Assembly: GCF_003351145.1 (NCBI RefSeq)
Contig: NZ_QQSV01000001.1
Coordinates: forward strand, 1-64,000
Direction of reading: 5' to 3'
Source: Meiothermus sp. QL-1
GTDB lineage: Bacteria; Deinococcota; Deinococci; Deinococcales; Thermaceae
Length of the DNA: 64,000 nucleotides
The notes beneath the pieces are model-generated. The model did no database searches. It was not told the origin of the DNA and saw only the letters and a program-made list of their open reading frames with translations. The position numbers were made by a program, and so were the translations under genes. Below, piece by piece: positions 9,415-20,347 of this stretch; within the stretch, counting starts at the first letter, position 1, and each line of letters opens with the position of its first letter.

Positions 9415-9986
9415 AGCGGATCCTGATGATCGACAACTACGACTCTTTCACCTACAACCTGGTGCAGTACCTGGGCGAGCTGGGGGCCCGGGTGACGGTC
9501 TGGCGCAACGACCAGTTCCGCCTGGAGGACGTGGCCGACCTGGACCCCCAGGGCATCGTGGTGAGCCCGGGGCCCTGCACCCCCAAGGAGGCCGGGCTCT
9601 CGGTGCCCCTCATAAAGCGCTACGCCCCCCGCTACCCCATCTTGGGGGTCTGCCTGGGCCATCAGAGCATCGGGGCGGCCTTTGGCGCCCGGGTGGTGCG
9701 GCACCGCCTGATTGTGCACGGCAAGACCAGCCCCATCCGCCACGACGGCACCGGCGTCTTCGCCGGCCTCAAGAACCCTCTGCGCGCCACCCGCTACCAC
9801 TCGCTGGTGGTGGAGGACCTGCCGGACGAGCTTTTGGCTAACGCATGGACGGATGAGGCCGGGGGGCAGACGGTGATGGGCCTGCGCCATCGGCGCTACC
9901 CCACCCACGGGGTGCAGTTTCACCCCGAGTCGGTCCTGACCGAGGAGGGGCGGGCCATGCTGGCCAACTTCCTGGCGCTGTGCTGA
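9411..9986 (+). CDS. trpG: Anthranilate synthase component II (glutamine amidotransferase)
   Basis: A class I glutamine amidotransferase of 191 residues that feeds ammonia to TrpE. The catalytic triad is visible: nucleophile Cys in ILGVCLGHQSIG, and His and Glu in VQFHPESVLT. Other motifs are DNYDSFTYNLVQYL and VSPGPCTP. The GTG start at 9411 overlaps the trpE TGA (GTGA), with AGGAGG at 9401-9406, giving translational coupling as expected for a 1:1 complex. Confidence 0.96.
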   Translation: MKRILMIDNYDSFTYNLVQYLGELGARVTVWRNDQFRLEDVADLDPQGIVVSPGPCTPKEAGLSVPLIKRYAPRYPILGVCLGHQSIGAAFGARVVRHRLIVHGKTSPIRHDGTGVFAGLKNPLRATRYHSLVVEDLPDELLANAWTDEAGGQTVMGLRHRRYPTHGVQFHPESVLTEEGRAMLANFLALC

Positions 9987-9989
9987 ATA

Positions 9990-10856
9990 ATGGGGGCGAT
10001 GGCCGTAACGGGACGCGAAGCATCGGTTCGGGAAGGGATGCTCTCCCTCATCGTGCCCACCCACAACCGCCGGGCGCTTCTGGAGAAAAAGCTGCGCGGC
10101 CTGGAGGAGCAGGCCGGGCATTTTGAGGTGGTGGTGGTGGCCGACGGCTGCACCGACGATACCCTGACGTTTTTGCGCGGCTACCAGCCTCCCTATCCCC
10201 TGCGGGTGCTGGAGACCCCGGGGCTGGGCGCGGCGGGGGCCCGCAACCGGGGGGTGGAGGCGGCTGAGGGGGAGGTGATTCTCTTTTCCGACGACGATGT
10301 GATGCTGATGCCGGGGTGCGTTGCCGCCCACCAGCAGGCCCACGCCCGGGCCTCGAGGCCCACCGTTTTTGTGGGGAAATTGCGCCTGCCGAAGGAACTC
10401 AAGGGCAGTGGGGCCGCCGAGATGCTGGGGCCCAGGGCTTTTTGGTGGAACTTCACCGGCAACAACAGCAGCCTGCCCAAGGCCCTGCTCAGTGCGGTAG
10501 GGGGCTATGACGCCGAGGGGTTTGCCGGCTACGGGGGAGAGGACCCCGACCTGGGCTACCGCCTTATGAGGGCAGGGGCTCGCTTTGTGTTTCTCCCCGA
10601 AGCCGAGGCTTTGCACGAGGCCTGGGCCCATCAGGGCGAGGCGATGCGCCGGGCCCGCCGGGCCGGGGCGGCCCATATGCGGGTCTACCGCAAGTATGGG
10701 GATTCGGCCATTGCCTGGGCCCTTGGGGTTCACCCGGTGTTGCTGGCGCTGAAGATGGCCGTTCTGCCCTGGGCCAAGCCGTTGCTGGGGCCCAGGGGCG
10801 ATTTCGAGCTGGCCTACGCCTGGGGGGCATGGGAGGAGTACCAGGCGCCGCGATGA
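9990..10856 (+). CDS. Family 2 glycosyltransferase
   Basis: A GT-A fold glycosyltransferase: SLIVPTHNRRALLEKKL, nucleotide-binding VVVADGCTDDT, the metal-binding FSDDDV, and the acceptor-side GGYDAEGFAGYGGEDPDLGYR (ED motif). The C-terminal part is basic and may touch the membrane. The true start may be ATG 10002 or 10038, since the first 16 residues look non-homologous. It follows trpG by 3 nt and overlaps the next glycosyltransferase by ATGA, so it may be transcribed with trpEG. Sugar donor and acceptor are unknown. Confidence 0.87.
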   Translation: MGAMAVTGREASVREGMLSLIVPTHNRRALLEKKLRGLEEQAGHFEVVVVADGCTDDTLTFLRGYQPPYPLRVLETPGLGAAGARNRGVEAAEGEVILFSDDDVMLMPGCVAAHQQAHARASRPTVFVGKLRLPKELKGSGAAEMLGPRAFWWNFTGNNSSLPKALLSAVGGYDAEGFAGYGGEDPDLGYRLMRAGARFVFLPEAEALHEAWAHQGEAMRRARRAGAAHMRVYRKYGDSAIAWALGVHPVLLALKMAVLPWAKPLLGPRGDFELAYAWGAWEEYQAPR

Positions 10857-11752
10857 GCCCTCTGTTCAGCGTGGTTATCCCTACCCACAACCGCGCGCCG
10901 TTGCTGCGGCGCACCCTGGAGGCTTTTTTGCGCCAGGAAGGCCCCACGTTTGAACTGATTGTGGTGGACGACGGCTCTGTGGATGCTACGGCGGCGCTGC
11001 TGGAGAGTTTCCGCGACCCCAGGCTGCGGGTGGTGCGCCAGCCCAACCGGGGCCTGGCCCTGGCCCGCAACGCCGGGGCGGCTCGGGCGGCTGGGGATTT
11101 CGTGCTCTTCAGCGACGACGACATGGTGCCCGAGCCTGGCTTTCTTCAAGCCCACCTGGAGCTGCACCGGCGATACCCCAGCGCGGCTGTGGTGAGCCGC
11201 AGCTACATCCCCGAGTCGCTGGGCCAGGCGCCCTTCACCCGGTTCTGGCGGGCGCAGACCGAGGCGGGGGTGCGGGGTAAGGGGGACGGAGCCCTCCTTG
11301 GCTGGGGGGGCTTCTGGTTTGCCAGCCTTTCCTTACCAAGGGTTTTGCTCCCTCCCGAGCCCTTTGCCTGTTTCCAGGAGTACGGCTGGGAGGAGCACGA
11401 GCTGGGCTGGCGGCTTTGGCAGAAGGGGGTCCGGCCCCGCCTGGCCCTTCACGCCCGAGTTGCGCACGAGGACCGGGTCTCGCTGGAGGCCGCGCTGGCC
11501 AAGCGGCGCAGCATGGGGCGGATGGCCTGGCAGTTCTACCGCCTGCACCCCCACCCCTTGGTGGCCCTCTGGACCGGGGTGCACCCCCTTTTCAGGGCCT
11601 ATAAGCGTTGGACCTATCCCTGGGCCAGGGCTGAGCGGCTCTTGGAGGACAGGAGCTGGGAGCAGGGCGAGGGGGCCTTCCGGGGGTACCGCTTCCTGCT
11701 CGAGGCCGCCTACGCCCGGGGGCTCCTTGAGGGGCTGGTAAGCCTTCGGTAG
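10853..11752 (+). CDS. Family 2 glycosyltransferase
   Basis: A second GT-A glycosyltransferase, 299 residues, similar in layout to the preceding gene: FSVVIPTHNRAPLLRRTL, IVVDDGSVDAT, DFVLFSDDDM (DxD), and the downstream YGWEEHELGWRLWQKG (EE acid/base region). ATG 10853 overlaps the stop of the upstream gene, showing coupling. The pair may have arisen by duplication and may add successive sugars to a cell-surface glycan or carotenoid. The substrate is not readable from sequence. Confidence 0.88.
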   Translation: MSPLFSVVIPTHNRAPLLRRTLEAFLRQEGPTFELIVVDDGSVDATAALLESFRDPRLRVVRQPNRGLALARNAGAARAAGDFVLFSDDDMVPEPGFLQAHLELHRRYPSAAVVSRSYIPESLGQAPFTRFWRAQTEAGVRGKGDGALLGWGGFWFASLSLPRVLLPPEPFACFQEYGWEEHELGWRLWQKGVRPRLALHARVAHEDRVSLEAALAKRRSMGRMAWQFYRLHPHPLVALWTGVHPLFRAYKRWTYPWARAERLLEDRSWEQGEGAFRGYRFLLEAAYARGLLEGLVSLR

Positions 11753-11785
11753 GGCGCGCGGCCTGCGCCACAAGTTGAGGTTGCT

Positions 11786-11813
11786 TTGGTGAGGCCGTCC
11801 TCTTCCTTAGACT
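11786..11813 (+). promoter_or_regulatory. Possible promoter of trpD
   Basis: TTGGTG (11786-11791) and TAGACT (11808-11813) are spaced by 16 nt, 18 nt before the GTG start of trpD. The -10 fits the TAnnnT form seen at many genes here; the -35 is a partial match. It suggests trpD can be transcribed separately from the attenuated trpEG. Confidence 0.4.
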
Positions 11814-11831
11814 ATGCACTCAGGAGGCAGC

Positions 11832-12857
11832 GTGGACGCACTGAAGAAAGCCCTTTTGGCGGAGCCTCTGTCCCGTTCGGAGGCCTATGCCCTGATGCAG
11901 CGGATTATGGCCGGCGACCTGACCCCGGTGCAGACCGCTGGTGTACTCATGGCCCTGCGTACCCGGGGCGAGACCCCCGAGGAAATCGCTGGGTTTGCCG
12001 AGGGGATGCGCGAGGCGGCGGTGCGGGTCAATACCCAGCGCAAGCCTCTGCTGGACATCGTGGGCACCGGGGGGGTGGCCCCGGAGGCCTTCAACATCTC
12101 CACCACCACCTGCTTCGTGGTGGCTGCCGGGGGGGTGGCGGTGGCCAAGCACGGCAACCGGGCGGCTTCCTCTAAGTCGGGCTCGTTTGACCTGCTCGAG
12201 GCCCTGGGCATTCGGATTGATCTGCCGGTGGAGAAGGTGGCCGAGAGCATCGACACCCTGGGGCTGGGTTTTCTCTTCGCCCGCAACCACCACCCCGCCA
12301 TGCGCCACGTGGCCCCGGTGCGGGCCGAGCTGGGGGTGCGCACCGTCTTCAACCTGCTGGGCCCTCTGACCAACCCGGCCTTTGCCACCCTGAACCTGGT
12401 GGGGGTGAGCAGCCCGGCGCTGCTGGAGACCTTTGCCCGGGTGCTGCGCGATTTGGGCTCGAGCCGGGCCCTGGTGGTCCACGGCCGCATGGAACGGGCA
12501 GGCCGCCTGGAGGCGGTGGACGAGCTGGTGCTGGGCGAGAACCAGGTGGCCGAGCTTCGGGACGGGCAAATCCGAACCTACCGCCTGCACCCCGAGGAGG
12601 TGGGCCTCAGCCCGGCCCCCTACGAGGCTCTGGGAGGGGGTACGGCCGCCGAGAACGCGGTGGAGGCCCGGGCCATTCTGGGCGGCCAGCAGAAGGGCCC
12701 CAAGCGCGATGCGGTGGCCCTCAACGCCGGGGCGGCCTTCTATCTGGCGGGCCAGGTTGAAAGCGTCGCCGAAGGGGTCAGGCGGGCCCAGGAGCTGCTG
12801 GAGGCGGGCGTGGGGCTCGAGCTGCTGGAGCGGCTGGTACGCTTTACCCAGGCATGA
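11832..12857 (+). CDS. trpD: Anthranilate phosphoribosyltransferase
   Basis: Transfers phosphoribosyl from PRPP to anthranilate, the second step of tryptophan synthesis. The 341-residue protein has the PRPP loop DIVGTGGVAPEAFNIST, KHGNRAASSKSGSFDLLEALG, FARNHHPAMRHVAPVRAELG and FNLLGPLTNPA. GTG 11832 is chosen because AGGAGG lies at 11822-11827; an in-frame ATG 11814 would put that site inside the gene. The stop overlaps the start of the LpxB-like gene. Confidence 0.96.
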   Translation: MDALKKALLAEPLSRSEAYALMQRIMAGDLTPVQTAGVLMALRTRGETPEEIAGFAEGMREAAVRVNTQRKPLLDIVGTGGVAPEAFNISTTTCFVVAAGGVAVAKHGNRAASSKSGSFDLLEALGIRIDLPVEKVAESIDTLGLGFLFARNHHPAMRHVAPVRAELGVRTVFNLLGPLTNPAFATLNLVGVSSPALLETFARVLRDLGSSRALVVHGRMERAGRLEAVDELVLGENQVAELRDGQIRTYRLHPEEVGLSPAPYEALGGGTAAENAVEARAILGGQQKGPKRDAVALNAGAAFYLAGQVESVAEGVRRAQELLEAGVGLELLERLVRFTQA

Positions 12858-13966
12858 GGCGCATTCTCGTCGTCTCCAACGGGCACGGTGAGGATACTAT
12901 CGGGGTTGCGCTGGCCAGGGCCCTGGGGGCCCTGGGCTACGGGGTGGAGGCGGTGCCCCTGGTGGGGCGGGGCCGGGCCTACGAGGAGGCCGGCTTTGCG
13001 GTGCGGGGACCCCGGCAGGAGATGCCCTCTGGGGGTTTTGCCCTGGAAAGCCTCCGGGCCCTTTGGGCCGACCTGCGGGCCGGCTGGTTCACGATGAGCC
13101 TGGCCCATTACAAGGCCGTGCGGGAAGCAGCACGGGGGGCCTGCGCTACGTTGGTGGTGGGCGATGTGTATGCGCTTGGGGTGGGGAGCCTTTTCGGCAG
13201 GCGCCCGCTTTTCCTGATGCAGTGCCGCTCCTCGGTTCGGGCGGGGCCGGGCCGCCCTTACAGCGTCACTGAGCGGCTTATGATGCGGCGGGCGGCGCGG
13301 GTTTATCCCCGGGAGGCCGAAGGGGAGACCTGGCTCAGGGCCTGCGGGCTCGGCAACGTGGTCTACCTGGGCAACCCTATGCTGGACGCGCTGGAAGACG
13401 ACGCCCCGGCGCTTCCTCCTCCCTATTTGCTCCTGCTGCCTGGCTCGCGCCAGGACGCCTACGAAAGCCTTCCCAGGATGCTCGAGGCCGCCCGGCGCTT
13501 GGGCGACACGGGCCTCACCCCGGTGGTGGCCTGGGCCGGCTTGCCGCTCGAGGGGACTTCTATGGGCGAGTGGCAGGTGGAGCCACAGCGCTTCTGCCAC
13601 CCCGATGGCACCACCGTTCACCTGGTCCGGGGGCTTTCCAAAGCCCTCTTGCTGGGCTCGCGGGTGGCTCTATCCACCAGCGGCACCGCCGCCGAGCAGG
13701 CCGCCGGGTATGGGGTGCCGCTGGTGGGCTTTCCTACGTCGGGGCCACAGTACACCCGCGCTTTCGCCGAGCGGCAGAAGCGGTTGCTGGCCGACGCCCT
13801 GATGCTGGTGGACCCCGACCCTGGGGCCATTGCCGCGGGGGTGCGGCGGTTTTTGGCCTCCGCCGAGCTGCAGGCGCGGGCCCGGGCGGCCGGGAGGGCC
13901 GCCATGGGCGAGCCCGGGGCCGCCCAGCGGATTGCCCTGGACCTGCACCGGCACCTCGTTATGTAA
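12854..13966 (+). CDS. Lipid-A-disaccharide synthase-related glycosyltransferase
   Basis: A 370-residue GT-B fold protein of the LpxB-related family. The N-terminus ILVVSNGHGEDTIGVALARAL is typical of this branch, with VVGDVYALGVGSLF, LLLLPGSRQDAYESLPRMLEA, and a C-terminal donor-binding STSGTAAEQAAGYGVPLVGFP. Thermus-group bacteria do not make classical lipid A, so a role with another glycolipid is more likely, and the family has no settled function. It overlaps trpD by 4 nt. Confidence 0.85.
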   Translation: MRRILVVSNGHGEDTIGVALARALGALGYGVEAVPLVGRGRAYEEAGFAVRGPRQEMPSGGFALESLRALWADLRAGWFTMSLAHYKAVREAARGACATLVVGDVYALGVGSLFGRRPLFLMQCRSSVRAGPGRPYSVTERLMMRRAARVYPREAEGETWLRACGLGNVVYLGNPMLDALEDDAPALPPPYLLLLPGSRQDAYESLPRMLEAARRLGDTGLTPVVAWAGLPLEGTSMGEWQVEPQRFCHPDGTTVHLVRGLSKALLLGSRVALSTSGTAAEQAAGYGVPLVGFPTSGPQYTRAFAERQKRLLADALMLVDPDPGAIAAGVRRFLASAELQARARAAGRAAMGEPGAAQRIALDLHRHLVM

Positions 13967-13986
13967 ATAACAAAACATGGTATAAT
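13959..13986 (+). promoter_or_regulatory. gyrB promoter with extended -10
   Basis: A consensus -10 TATAAT (13981-13986) is preceded by TGG (extended -10) and, 16 nt upstream, by TTATGT (13959-13964) as weak -35. The GTG start lies only 6 nt after the -10, so transcription should begin at or next to the start codon, giving a leaderless mRNA. Confidence 0.85.
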
Positions 13987-13992
13987 GAATAG

Positions 13993-15924
<1,932 letters not shown>

Positions 15925-15970
15925 CCTGGCTTTTACTCTAACTCATCCCCCTGTCTGGCATCCTGGGGCC

Positions 15971-17134
15971 ATGCGGAAAGTTTGGGTGTGGGCACTGGTT
16001 CTGGGGCCCCTTCTGCTGGCCCTGGCCCAGGCCCTCTCGACCGAGCGGATGCGAGCCGACCTGGAGGCCCTGCTGGCCCAGGGGCCCCGGGTAGCGGGCA
16101 GCGAGGCGGCCGCGGCGGCTCGAGCCTACCTGGTCCAGGAGCTGCGCCGGGCGGGCTACACCGTGGAGCTCCACCCCTTTACCTACAGCCGCACGCGCGA
16201 CCAGGGCTCTTCTTTGCGGGTAGGGGGGGCCACTTTTCCGGTGATGGGCGTGGCGGGAAGCCCTGCCGGGCGGGTAGAGGGGCCGCTGGTGGTGGTGCCG
16301 GGGGCCGGGCTGGCAGCCGACTTCGCCGGGCTGGACCTGCGGGGAGCGGTGGCGGTGGTGCGCCGGGGCGGCATACCGGGGTTGGAAAAGGCTCGGCTGG
16401 CAGCCGAGCGGGGCGCGGTGGGGCTGGTTTTGCTCACCGAGGAGCCCTCAGGAACCCGGTTTACCTTCGGCGGCAGCAGCCCCATTCCAGGCGTCACCCT
16501 GGGGCAGGCGGAGGGGGCGCGGCTTTTGGAGGCAGGGGCTCGAGCCGTGCTGGAGGTGCGCTTTCTTAGCGAGGAGGTGCAGGGGCGCAACGTGATTGCC
16601 CGGCGGGGGGATGCCCCTCCGCTGGTTTTGGTGGGCGCCCACTACGACTCGGTGCCGGGGAGTCCGGGGGCCAACGACAACGCCTCGGGCACGGTGACGG
16701 TCCTCGAGCTGGCCCGGGTGCTCGCCAGCCATCCCATAGCAGAGCGCACCTGGTTCGTTTTCTTCGACGGGGAGGAGGATGGGCTCTGGGGCTCCCGGCG
16801 CTTCGTGGAGGAGTACCCCGGGTTGGTGCAAGGGCTGCGCGCCATGCTCAACCTGGACATGGTGGGGGTGGACGTGAACGGCCGCTTGGGCATCGGCGGT
16901 AGCCCGGAGCTCCGGGCTCTGGCCGACTGCGAGGCGGTTGCGGTCCTCTGTGGTGGCGCCCCCGGCGGGGGCAGCGACCACGTGCCCTTTGCCCAGGCCG
17001 GGGTACCGGTGCTTTTCTTCTTCCGCGGCCTGGACCCCAACTACCACCGCCCCACCGACACCTACGCCGACCCGGCCCTTATGGCCCAGACAGCCCAGGT
17101 GGTGCGGGGCATCCTGGAGCGCCTGCTGCGCTAG
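15971..17134 (+). CDS. Secreted M28-family metallopeptidase with PA domain
   Basis: A 387-residue exported aminopeptidase. A signal peptide (VWVWALVLGPLLLALAQA) is followed by a PA-like insert (residues about 85-190) and the M28 zinc peptidase core. Metal and catalytic residues are visible: VGAHYDSV (His), GANDNASG (Asp), FFDGEEDGLWGS (Glu-Glu), NLDMVGVD (Asp) and NYHRPTDT (His). It probably releases N-terminal amino acids from peptides outside the cytoplasmic membrane. It converges with the threonine dehydratase-like gene, the two stop codons overlapping by 4 nt. Confidence 0.92.
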   Translation: MRKVWVWALVLGPLLLALAQALSTERMRADLEALLAQGPRVAGSEAAAAARAYLVQELRRAGYTVELHPFTYSRTRDQGSSLRVGGATFPVMGVAGSPAGRVEGPLVVVPGAGLAADFAGLDLRGAVAVVRRGGIPGLEKARLAAERGAVGLVLLTEEPSGTRFTFGGSSPIPGVTLGQAEGARLLEAGARAVLEVRFLSEEVQGRNVIARRGDAPPLVLVGAHYDSVPGSPGANDNASGTVTVLELARVLASHPIAERTWFVFFDGEEDGLWGSRRFVEEYPGLVQGLRAMLNLDMVGVDVNGRLGIGGSPELRALADCEAVAVLCGGAPGGGSDHVPFAQAGVPVLFFFRGLDPNYHRPTDTYADPALMAQTAQVVRGILERLLR

Positions 17135-18045
17135 GGCAGCCAGTTCCCACCGCAGAGCACCACCGCCAGCCGCTGCGGCAGGGGGTAGTCCATCAGCGCC
17201 GGCGCCAGGGCCAAGGCCGCGGTGGGCTCCACCACCTGCTTGAGCCGTTCAAGTATGAGGCGCTGGGCCTGCAGCGTGACCGCATCAGGGACCACCAGGA
17301 TGCGGCCGACGAGGCGCTGCATCACGGGGAAGGTCTGTTCCCCCACCACTAAGGTGCGGACCGCGTCGGCCACGGTTCTGGGGGCCTGGGACAGGGCCAC
17401 CCGGCGGCCGGCTGCCAGGCTCTGCTGGGCGTCGTGGGCCCCTTCAGGCTCCACTCCGATCACCTCAATCTCGGGGCGCAGGGCCTTGAGGGCCGTGGCC
17501 ACCCCCGCGATAAGCCCCCCACCCCCTACGGCCACCAGCACCGCATCAAAGGCCTCCACCTGGGCTAGAAGCTCCAGCGCTAGGGTGCCCTGGCCGGCCA
17601 TGACCCTAGGGTCGTCGAAAGGGTGGATGAGGGCATAGCCCGTTTCCCTGGCCAGCCCCTGGGCTATGGCCTCCCGGTTCTCCACCGTCACCCCCTGGTC
17701 GAAGACCCGGGCTCCGTAGGCGCGGGTGGCGGCCTTCTTGGTGGGGGAGGCGTCCTGGGGCATGACCACCAGGGCGGGAAGCCCCAGGGTGCGCGCGGCG
17801 TAGGCTACCCCCTGGGCGTGATTGCCGGAGGATACCGCGATTAGGCCTTTGGGCCCCTGAAGCTGGAGGGCCGCGTTGAGCGCCCCCCGCACCTTGAAGC
17901 TGCCGGTTTTTTGCAGGTGCTCGGCCTTGAAGTAAATTTCTTTGCCCAGTTTTTCGTTCAGGCTTTGGCTTTTGAGCACCGGGGTACGGTGGATGTGGGG
18001 GGCTATGCGCCGGGCAGCGGCCTCTATGTCTTCCAGGTTCAGCAC
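17131..18045 (-). CDS. Threonine dehydratase / serine racemase-like PLP enzyme
   Basis: A fold-type II PLP enzyme of 304 residues: PLP lysine in KTGSFKVRGA, SSGNHAQGVAYAA, phosphate-binding VGGGGLIAG, and the C-terminal VVLCGGN. It has no C-terminal ACT regulatory domain, so it resembles catabolic threonine dehydratase or serine racemase more than the feedback-inhibited IlvA. It starts at GTG 18045 with TAGCAT ending 6 nt upstream, suggesting a leaderless transcript. Confidence 0.88.
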   Translation of the reverse strand: MLNLEDIEAAARRIAPHIHRTPVLKSQSLNEKLGKEIYFKAEHLQKTGSFKVRGALNAALQLQGPKGLIAVSSGNHAQGVAYAARTLGLPALVVMPQDASPTKKAATRAYGARVFDQGVTVENREAIAQGLARETGYALIHPFDDPRVMAGQGTLALELLAQVEAFDAVLVAVGGGGLIAGVATALKALRPEIEVIGVEPEGAHDAQQSLAAGRRVALSQAPRTVADAVRTLVVGEQTFPVMQRLVGRILVVPDAVTLQAQRLILERLKQVVEPTAALALAPALMDYPLPQRLAVVLCGGNWLP

Positions 18046-18136
18046 GCTTCCATGCTAAGACCTGGTGTAACGCCGACCTGCCGATTAACGGAAGGAAAAC
18101 CCGCCCCGCCCTCCGCCCGTGGGCTACGCTGGCCCC

Positions 18137-18574
18137 ATGCGCCCTCTTGCCGAGGCTATTTACGAGCTCGAGGTGGGCCAGATGCTGGCGGCCCGGCTTC
18201 CCCTTCTGAGCGGCCTGCTCAAACTCTGGGTGTGGCGGCATGGGGAGGGGTTTGACCTGTACGCGGTCAGCATTCCGGAGGGGGAGGGGTCGCCCCGTCG
18301 GGTGGTGGGGCGGGGCCTGGTCTCGGCCACCGAGGTGCTGGAGGCCCTGCACCACCTGGCGGAAATCTACGCGGTGCAGGTGCCCGAGCTTTTGCACCTC
18401 CCTACCGCGGTGCAAACGGCCACGCCGGAGCTTTTGCAGCGGATTGAAAGGCGTTTCCTGCCCGTGGCCCAGCTCCCAGGCCATGTGGAGGAGCTGCAAG
18501 GGGTGCGGCAGGCCTGGGCGGCGGGCAACGATGGGGAAGAGGACGTGGGGACTTTGGTTATCGTCGAACCTTGA
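18137..18574 (+). CDS. Conserved hypothetical protein, about 145 residues
   Basis: A soluble, leucine-rich acidic protein without signal peptide or recognised domain. Secondary structure looks like mixed helix and strand (LLKLWVWRHGEGFDLYAVSI; VLEALHHLAEIYAV; C-terminal DVGTLVIVEP). ATG 18137 is preferred because TACGCT (18125-18130) ends 6 nt before it, as in other leaderless genes here. An in-frame GTG at 18119 is the alternative. The mtaB gene follows after 33 nt. Confidence 0.7.
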   Translation: MRPLAEAIYELEVGQMLAARLPLLSGLLKLWVWRHGEGFDLYAVSIPEGEGSPRRVVGRGLVSATEVLEALHHLAEIYAVQVPELLHLPTAVQTATPELLQRIERRFLPVAQLPGHVEELQGVRQAWAAGNDGEEDVGTLVIVEP

Positions 18575-18607
18575 CCGGCGCCTTTTCTTACCCCAGAATG
18601 CCCCCTG

Positions 18608-19903
18608 GTGGGAGGGTTGCGGCTTTCGGTCCGGACGCTTGGTTGCAAGGTCAACCAGGTGGAGTCGGACGCGCTGGTGGGTCTTCTAAAGGCCCTGGAC
18701 CCGGTGGTGGTGCCCCTGGAAGCCGGGGCCGATTTGGTGGTCATCAACACCTGCGCGGTGACCACCAGCGCTGAGTCGGATGCCCGCAAGGAGGTGCGCA
18801 GGGCGCGGCGGGCCAATCCAGAGGCCTTTGTCGTGGTCACCGGTTGCTATGCCGAGCTGGCCCCCGAGCTGCTTGCCGAGCTGGGGGCCGACGCGGTGGT
18901 GCCCAACCGCCGCAAGGCCGAGCTGCCGGGGATAATCCTGCAGCGCTTTGGCCTGCCCGCCGACCCCCTCACCACCCCCCCCAACGAGTTTTGGGGGGCG
19001 GGCGAGCGGGGGTTGCTGAACAACTACGTGCGGGCCTTTATCAAGGTGCAGGACGGCTGCAACGCAGGGTGTGCTTACTGCATCATTCCCCGCTTGCGCG
19101 GCCGTGAGCGCCACCGCGAGTACCGCGATGCTCTGGAGGAGGCCAGGGCCCTTCTGCGAGCTGGGGTGCAGGAGATTGTGCTCACCGGGGTGCGGCTGGG
19201 TTCTTATCGAGGACACCCGGGGGGGATTGCGGGGTTGGTGGAGGAGCTGGCTGGGATGGGGGCCAAGGTGCGGCTCTCCTCCATCGAGCCCGAGGACACC
19301 GGGGAGGAGCTTTTGCAGGTTATGCGCCGTTTCGCCCCCCAGGTGCGTCCCCACCTCCACCTGAGCCTGCAGACCGGTTCCGACCGGCTTTTGGCCCTGA
19401 TGGGCCGCCGCTACAGCAAGGCTTACTATCGTGCCCTGGTGGAGCGGGCCTACGACCTCATCCCCGGTTTCGCCCTTACCACCGATGTAATCGCCGGCCT
19501 GCCCACCGAGACCGAGGCCGAGCACCAGGAGACCCTGGCCTTTTTGGAAGAACTCCGGCCCAGCCGGGTGCACGTCTTCACCTACACCCCCCGCCCCAAA
19601 ACCCGCGCCGCCTCGTTGCCGCAGGTGCCCCTCGAGGTGCGCAAGCGCCGCAACCGCGAGCTCACTTTGCTCGCCCAGCGCTTGGCCGAGGAGCGGATGC
19701 GGCCCCTGCTGGGAAGCCGGGTAGAGGTACTGGTGGAGAGTTTCCGGGGGGATAGGGCCTACGGCCACACCCCGGACTACTACCAGGCCGAGCTTACAGG
19801 CCCCGCCCGGGTGGGCCAGACGGTGTGGGCGCGGGTGGAAGCGGTGGCGGGCTACACCCTCCAGGGCCGGGTGGAGGCCCTAAAGGAAGAGCCCGCTTCC
19901 TAA
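18608..19903 (+). CDS. mtaB: tRNA threonylcarbamoyladenosine methylthiotransferase MtaB
   Basis: A radical-SAM methylthiotransferase that converts t6A37 to ms2t6A37 in tRNAs reading ANN codons. The N-terminal UPF0004 domain has three cluster cysteines (TLGCKVNQ, NTCAVTTSA, VTGCYAE). The radical-SAM CxxxCxxC motif is VQDGCNAGCAYCIIPRLRG. A C-terminal TRAM domain follows (LGSRVEVLVES ... AELTGPARVGQTVWARV). At 431 residues it matches MtaB rather than MiaB. GTG 18608 is used; TTG 18617 is possible. Confidence 0.94.
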   Translation: MGGLRLSVRTLGCKVNQVESDALVGLLKALDPVVVPLEAGADLVVINTCAVTTSAESDARKEVRRARRANPEAFVVVTGCYAELAPELLAELGADAVVPNRRKAELPGIILQRFGLPADPLTTPPNEFWGAGERGLLNNYVRAFIKVQDGCNAGCAYCIIPRLRGRERHREYRDALEEARALLRAGVQEIVLTGVRLGSYRGHPGGIAGLVEELAGMGAKVRLSSIEPEDTGEELLQVMRRFAPQVRPHLHLSLQTGSDRLLALMGRRYSKAYYRALVERAYDLIPGFALTTDVIAGLPTETEAEHQETLAFLEELRPSRVHVFTYTPRPKTRAASLPQVPLEVRKRRNRELTLLAQRLAEERMRPLLGSRVEVLVESFRGDRAYGHTPDYYQAELTGPARVGQTVWARVEAVAGYTLQGRVEALKEEPAS

Positions 19904-20265
19904 GCCTTGCGCCGGCTTTCCACCAGGTAGCGCACCACGAAGGCTAGGCATATAAAGACGGTGGCAAACTGGGCGGTGGCGGCCATGGGCCGCTCGACCG
20001 TGCCGCCCGAGAGCAGGGTGATGAACTCAGGCACCCCCCGCAAGGAGCCCAGGAGGCCCAGCACTGCCAGGCCCAGGGCGATTTTCAGGGCGAGCGGGGC
20101 CTGGGCTGGGCTCCTGTCGGCCCAGAGGCCCATCAGGGCGATGGCCAGTCCCAGCAGGCCTGGAAGCAGGGCGGTGGGGGTAAGCTTGGAGCCCATCACC
20201 GCCACGGTGGAGACGATGATCAGGAAAATGCCGGTCCACAAGGCGCGCGCACTCAGGTTTCCCAT
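19900..20265 (-). CDS. Small four-helix membrane protein
   Basis: A 121-residue polytopic protein with four predicted transmembrane helices (ALWTGIFLIIVSTVAVMG; LLPGLLGLAIALMGLW; LKIALGLAVLGLLGS; TAQFATVFICLAFVVRYL) and a basic C-terminus. No family was recognised. It is convergent with mtaB (4-nt overlap). TATAGT (20275-20280, minus strand) lies 9 nt before the ATG. Confidence 0.75.
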   Translation of the reverse strand: MGNLSARALWTGIFLIIVSTVAVMGSKLTPTALLPGLLGLAIALMGLWADRSPAQAPLALKIALGLAVLGLLGSLRGVPEFITLLSGGTVERPMAATAQFATVFICLAFVVRYLVESRRKA

Positions 20266-20347
20266 GTTTTAGAGACTATACTATCGGGACCTGCCCAAAA
20301 GCGCCGCGGTCAACACTATCGCCGCCTGTCTGCGCTAGGCTAGGGCT

